The notes under the pieces were generated by a model that saw nothing but the letters and a program-made list of their open reading frames with translations, ran no database searches and was not told the DNA's origin. Positions 58,736 to 64,000 of a DNA stretch of 64,000 nucleotides are shown here, piece after piece. Source of the DNA: Ignelater luminosus. Lineage: Eukaryota > Arthropoda > Insecta > Coleoptera > Elateridae. The first letter of the stretch is position 1; the number at the start of each line of letters is the position of its first letter. The stretch lies in assembly GCA_011009095.1 (NCBI GenBank), contig VTPC01007054.1, positions 137,939-201,938 of the forward strand, in the 5' to 3' direction. The position numbers and the translations under genes were made by a program.

Positions 58736-60035
58736 CGAGGACAACGCTGAAAATTCTGGAATAAAAAATCTACTATAGATACAACAAAAATTTATTTATA
58801 ATTTTTCAAAGTATTCTCCCTCATGCTCAATACATTTGTTCATGCGGCAAAACCACTTTGAGAAAACCTCACGGAACACATTTTTCGGAATTGCCTCTAT
58901 TTCCATAGCAAATTTTACTACTGCTTCTTCTGGAGGTGAAAATGTGCGTTCACGAATTTTCTTTTTTTTACCTCTGGGAAAAGAAAAAAGTCGGCTAAAT
59001 TTGGATTGTACGGTGGATGTCCTACCAATCTGACTCTTGATCTTTCCAGAAATTCACGGGTTCGAGCAGCAGAATGGGCAGTGGCATTGTCATGGTGTAA
59101 ACAAATTCCTCGCAAACTGGCTTTTAGTCAGATTTCTTTAATTTTTTGAAATATTTTGAGTAAACATTGGGTAATGCACTACTCACTATTAACGGTTCTT
59201 TGATCCTCTAAAGTGATTGTGGACACATGACCACTCGCAGAAAAAAAACAAACAACCATCTTTTTCCTAACACTTCGTGCTCGTTTAATTTTCGTTGGTG
59301 GTTCTTCGTCCGAAAACACCCAAACTGTCGATTGGGTTTTTAGTTCTGGGTCAAATTGGTAAATCCAAGACTCATCCCCAGTAATGATGTCAAAAATTTG
59401 CTTGGATGAACCATTTTGATAATCTTCAATCATTTTTTGGCACCATTCCATACGTGCATTTTTTTGTTCGTTAGACAGAAGTTTGGGGACCCAACGCGAA
59501 ACAAGCTTACGAACACCTAAGTGTTCGTGTAAGATTTTATTTACTGCTGCCGAACCAATATTTAAACTCGCCTGTATCAAACAATAACTAATTCGTCTGT
59601 CTTGATTCACAAGATTCCTCACCCTGACGATGTTTTTATCAGTAACTGCAATTGATGGCCGACCGCTGCGCTCTTTATCGTTTAACGATTTTCTACCACG
59701 TTTAAATTCGGCATACCAACCAAAAATCGTTGAGCATGATGGAGAAGAATCGGGAAATGCTGTTGACAATCTTTCCTAGCACTGTTGTTGATTTAAACCA
59801 CTTTTGAAGTCGTAGAAAATCGTAGCACGGAAATGGTCACGGTTGAATTCCATTGTTAAAGCAGAAAATCCACAGACGCGACTAATACTTTTAAAGATTA
59901 CTCTGCACATGGTTGAGCTAAGCACTTGAAACTTAAACTGATAATTACCCATGGCACTGGTGATGTATAAGTAAAGTGGCGTTGCCATAGCTTGAACAGT
60001 GTTGCCACATCCAAAAATATTCAGCGTCACCCTCG
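58736..60035 (-). mobile_element. mariner-type element with TIRs and TA flanks
   Basis: A 1300-bp element. The left end CGAGGACAACGCTGAAAATT and right-end complement CGAGGGTGACGCTGAATATT are inverted termini, each bordered by TA (58734-58735 and 60036-60037), the mariner target duplication. It belongs to a different mariner lineage from the element at 12950-14233. Confidence 0.88.
58796..59853 (-). pseudogene. mariner transposase, multiply disabled
   Basis: The frame starts at ATG 59853 (MEFNRDHFRATIFYDFKSG). Recognisable blocks are the DNA-binding region (TIFGWYAEFKRGRKSLND, RSGRPS), the linker WVPKLLSNEQ, the first catalytic block IITGDESWIYQ, the second LHHDNATAHS and the third NPNLADFFLFPE. 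C-terminally SKWFCRMNKCIEHEGEYF ends at the TAA at 58796-58798. Defects: TAG at 59776-59778, TAG at 59179-59181 (family Trp position), a TGA about 35 nt before LRGICLHHDN, a frameshift near the A-run after FFLFPEVKK, and two codons missing before the third Asp, shortening D34D to 32. It is clearly dead and older than the other mariner. Confidence 0.9.
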
Positions 60036-60037
60036 TA

Positions 60038-63000
60038 TAAATCCCCATAACAGCATTTTAAGATTCTACAACACTACTAACTTGCAGCTTCATAGTTCTT
60101 ACTTCTTATAATACACCCAAAAACGATAAAATCTGCGAAGGTCTACCCTTAGATAGGTTTTCTACAAAAATATAAAACCTCCTATTAAAGTTGATGTAAT
60201 CTGTAGTAACAACAGAAACTTACAATCAGAGTAACTAATAGGAATCAGGAAATCTTCCAAGTGCAAAATGTTATTTACATAAAAAAGATCTTTTTGCTTA
60301 AGGTAAGAGAGATCAATTTAATTTAATTTGGAAATCGTTTAAACTTAAATTTAATTATGAGTTTGTAGAGTTCCCTTCCTGAAAATTATAGATACCAAAT
60401 GTGTCACTAATGGCATCAAGCGGAGAGCAAATAGTCGAATAAATTGAATGATTTGAATCAGTCCTTGTGGATTAGCCATTGTCTGGGGTTATCACTCGAC
60501 ATTAAACCTTCCCGCACACAGATTACACTTCATCCCCAGGGCGCGCTTTTCTTTGTGTTGAAAGGCGAAAATCCATATGGAGTGGAACGAGTGAAATCAG
60601 GGTAACGATCGCTTTTTATTTTACGTAGGTAACTATATTGTTGATCATTTTTTCTTTACTAAGAGTTTGTATTAAATACAAAAAAGAACATTAAATAAAT
60701 TTAATATAAATGAAGTCAATGGTACTTACCTTTACTTTCTAATACACAACAAGATAGAAGGGCGAAACTTTAATAAAAAGATTTAATTTAAACATGAAGA
60801 CAAGGGAGATGTGTAGCCAGGCGGATATGTAATGCAGGTTCAATCGCAGCTGCCTTCATTGCATTTACATTGCAGATTTGTTCAACTAGCAAGACTGTAT
60901 TTTGCAAATAAACGTTTTAGTTAATAGAGTTTAAAGTAATAAGAAAATTAACATTATTCTCAACAGAAATTATTTTTTATTCTTTGATCTCTTCTTTTTT
61001 TTCTAATATATTTCCAGAAGTAAACATCATAATCTTGAAGAGTTTTTTTTTGGATATTTACGTATTTCTGTTTATTTATTTATTAATACGAAAATAAACA
61101 ATACACATTTATTGTATCGATACAATGCTTTGATAGTTTTCAGTCTAACTTGCAGAATAAATACCTTAACAGTCAGTAGAGTAGCATTTTTGGGGATCTT
61201 CAACAAAGATTGAGTCCATTATAATGTGCTGAGACATCAGTCGATATTTGTATTTAGTTAGCAGGCAAGAAAATTACATTATGCATATAGCAGTTTATAA
61301 GGAAATGGACCAAATCGTATTTAAATTCTGAGTTAAAGAAAAATATGTTACAGGCAGTTTTAGTGGCTCAAACCGGTAATCAGATGATAGTATGTGGTAC
61401 GATAAAATACAAACGTAAGTACATGTTTACTCAGCAGCTTTCTAGAGCATCGTTTTTACTGAAAAGCTTTAATATTGCTTAATTCTTCTGTGGGTTCTGA
61501 TCTTTTGAACTATCAACATTGCTGTATTAGCTACATTACAACACTATCACAAAATGCTCTAGAGTTTATTTGGCAGAGAGAAAGCAGCATTTTAGAAGAA
61601 AATCCATGACTCGATTGGAAGCCAGGGCCTTAACCAAAAGTAGATTTAAGAGCTGGCAAAGGTTGTTATTGTAATCTAATTTGAAAATGTTTGGATGGTG
61701 TTTTAGATTCTGTAAAACTTGTTCAGAGTACGTAGACCCATTCAGAGCGGGTCAAGCCCACTTTTCTCCCCCTCGGCTATGGACCTGTTGAAAGTTAACT
61801 CAAACAGAAAGTAATTATCATTTCGGAGAAAAATACAAACATTCGAAAGAAGATTTTATTTGGCCTTATGTGGACTCTAGGAGGAAAATAACTAAGCGTA
61901 ATATATTAATAAGTATACTTAGCGAAACCAGCAATCATCGTCATCACCATTATCAATGTTGTTTTCTGAGGAGAAGTTCTAGATGTTTACACCCCTTGAA
62001 TAAAAGTGAGTACTTGGTAACATCGAGGCAGGTCAGTTACACGTGGTTACTCTACTTCTGACTTTGGTGCTATGGCTAAAGTAGCAGGCTTTGATGCAAT
62101 GGTTGAAAAGGCACCGACAAAGGTGGAGTGGGCCAACTAGTTCTACTGGTATTCACTGTAGTAGCATAAACGGAAACTTGTGTAACACATATCAGATAAA
62201 ATGAGGAATGGCAATAGAGAATGTAAGGCTCTAGTGTTGATGATGTTTTGTACTATGGTTATGACGTTTGGTAAGCGAATCGATAACAGTAGGTATGGAA
62301 GTACATTACACCGCGTGACGAAAGGGACGTCTAGCTGGTGCCTGCGGTTCACAATTATGGGGTGAACCCGGATTGGAACGAGGAATGAGTAGCCTGCAAG
62401 CAAACGCAATACCCAGAATTCGATTACCGCCGAAGTATTCGAATTCGAAACCAGCAAGACCGATTTGCTGATCTTTTGCTCTGAAGAGAGCGTGGTTTTT
62501 TGTTGCAACTGCAATAGCACAGCAAGAGGATGAAAATGGAAAATTTCAAATTTACAAATTAAAGTAGAAAAAACTGTATTTTTGTAGAGCGAAGAAGAAA
62601 CTATTCTGCTAGGGACGCTAATAACTGCTGCCAGAAAACAAAGATATATCTTTAGTTTATTACAAAAGGGCAATTCCGTGTTGCACTAAGGTAATCATTT
62701 TAAAATATTTACTTACAACATAGTAAGGCTAGTGAAAAAAAGACTTATCAAACATTCTTTGTGAACTTAAGAAAGAATTGCACGAACCGTTAACCATGCT
62801 AGGTTATGCAAGTTACACTGATAGTTACACTGTTATAAACACAGTTGAATGAAACAAAAGTCTAGAGCAGTTACTTACTCTAGATATCAAACCATGATTG
62901 AATTACTAAAAATCAATTACGCTTAGATGTGTAGACATCCCATTTATTTGAACAGAGCATGGTCCATTAGCTTTAAATTTGGAAAAGATTTGGAATTTTG

Positions 63001-64000
63001 TTAAACTAAAGAGCTTCTCATTATCTATGGCTACAAACTGATAAAAATTACTTAAGAAAACCATTTACGTTCCAATATTGACGATTGGTTAGAATACTGT
63101 CACTAGATTCGATCTATCTACCGCAAGGTAAGACTCTGTGGTTCATACTTAGTTGTTACGCCACTGACTTGATTTGAATTGATTCGAAATACTGCTGTCG
63201 CCGCACCAGCATTCAAAATATCCAAAAATATAGAATCTGACTTTCAAGTTGCATGTGTGTATTATTATTATTATATTGAAGAAATTGAAGAATTACATAT
63301 ATTAATTTTTTTATTTTGATAGTTTTGAAAACAAATAATATGATAGCGCGAAAAACTATTTGTTTATTTAAGATTCTGCTATTTTCTTTCCGAATTATAA
63401 TAATGCTACATTGAAATACATATTGATAGAGCTAACATTTTTGTTGAAAAGGATAATTAATTTTGATTAGTCGCAATGATCAACACAATAATCTCGTAGA
63501 TAGGCAGCCCAACATGCACAGATACATAATTCTGTAATGCCCAATGATAAAGTAACTGTACTAAATACAAAAGTTGCAAGAACTAACTAGAATAAATTGC
63601 TGTAACATAGTAAATACAACATGCAACTAAAAATTAAAAATAGAAGTTTTTAATTACTAATTAGTAAGTAACAAATTATTGATATTTTTGAAGTTTAGAA
63701 CAGGACGATGCTTATTACTTACATATTCTTAAATTAAAATTTCTTTTATTTTTTTAATGCTATTTACTTGCTCTTGAGTAGATGTAAGAAAACAAAAGAT
63801 TTTTCATAATATCGACTAGAAAAATTTGAAAAAAAATCTATAGAATTGGGCTGATATAGAGATTTTCTACGATGAACTTTTGTAAAGTTGAACGTATAAT
63901 GGAGAGATGTCGCTAGCTACAGCATCATTTCGATGTTTACGTGCATTATGTATTTTTTATGGTATTCACATAAAAATATTTTTATATTTATATTTTATTA
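60038..64000. other. Intergenic, nothing firmly recognised
   Basis: A more balanced patch at 60480-60610 and another at 61600-62650 hold no recognisable gene; the minus-strand open frame at 62143-62673 has no domain. An (ATT)n microsatellite lies at about 63260-63276. The rest is AT-rich. Confidence 0.4.

Noticed and set aside
60840..60890. Minus-strand C-x-C-x4-C frame reading QCKCNEGSCD, considered as a metallothionein exon
   Set aside because: Only three cysteines, immediately stopped, and no other Cys-rich exon was found on that strand nearby.
62143..62673. 176-codon minus-strand frame
   Set aside because: No recognisable motif, no promoter or splice context, and it could be chance; left as unassigned.
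1..64000. CRISPR arrays, riboswitches, bacterial operons or integrons
   Set aside because: No regularly spaced direct repeats or bacterial gene organisation; the sequence is insect-like with spliced genes.

Overview
This is eukaryotic, AT-rich, intron-bearing DNA, almost certainly from an insect. The evidence is two single-domain von Willebrand factor C (SVWC) genes, a family known from arthropods, a FoxD forkhead gene, and insect-type transposons (mariner, RTE- and Jockey-like LINEs, Penelope-like, hAT-like, Ginger-like and foldback elements). A beetle would fit, but that is a weak inference. There is no operon structure, CRISPR array or bacterial feature. A run of 400 Ns (47988-48387) is an assembly gap.

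Host genes are few. Two tandem SVWC paralogues lie on the minus strand (3091-3666 and 9858-10301). Each has three exons with the same intron phases, a signal peptide and the full eight-cysteine pattern. Neither was visible as one long open frame; both were assembled here from splice sites. An intact single-exon FoxD-type forkhead transcription factor (42929-43933, minus) sits in a transposon-poor stretch of about 40.0-46.6 kb. No other gene could be supported.

The rest is mainly mobile-element debris. 0.7-2.2 kb: RTE-like LINE fragment. 4.5 kb: short hairpin element. 5.0-5.8 kb: GIY-YIG end of a Penelope-like element. 6.3-7.3 kb: inverted-arm element. 7.4-9.35 kb: LINE relic split by an 883-bp foldback element whose removal restores the LINE reading frame. 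11.4-12.6 and 36.6-37.8 kb: two copies of an unnamed repeat family. 12.95-14.23 kb: mariner interrupted by one nonsense codon. 19.1-22.7 kb: nearly full-length, decayed RTE-like LINE. 24.2-26.2 kb: Ginger-like integrase transposon with TIRs and a possible TATA duplication. 28.25-31.56 kb: large foldback element with tandem sub-repeats, carrying a 5'-truncated Jockey-like LINE. 33.8-34.75 kb: hAT-like element with a nested inverted-repeat element. 46.6-47.1 kb: mariner remnant. 53.12-53.77 kb: element with about 150-bp inverted repeats around a tRNA-like pol III unit. 58.74-60.04 kb: dead mariner with intact TIRs and TA flanks.

The genes do not form a pathway. The SVWC pair is a local duplication of secreted, probably immune- or stress-responsive peptides, and FoxD is an unrelated developmental regulator. 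The points most worth following are the tRNA-like unit inside long inverted repeats, the foldback elements with datable nested insertions, and the compact SVWC pair.
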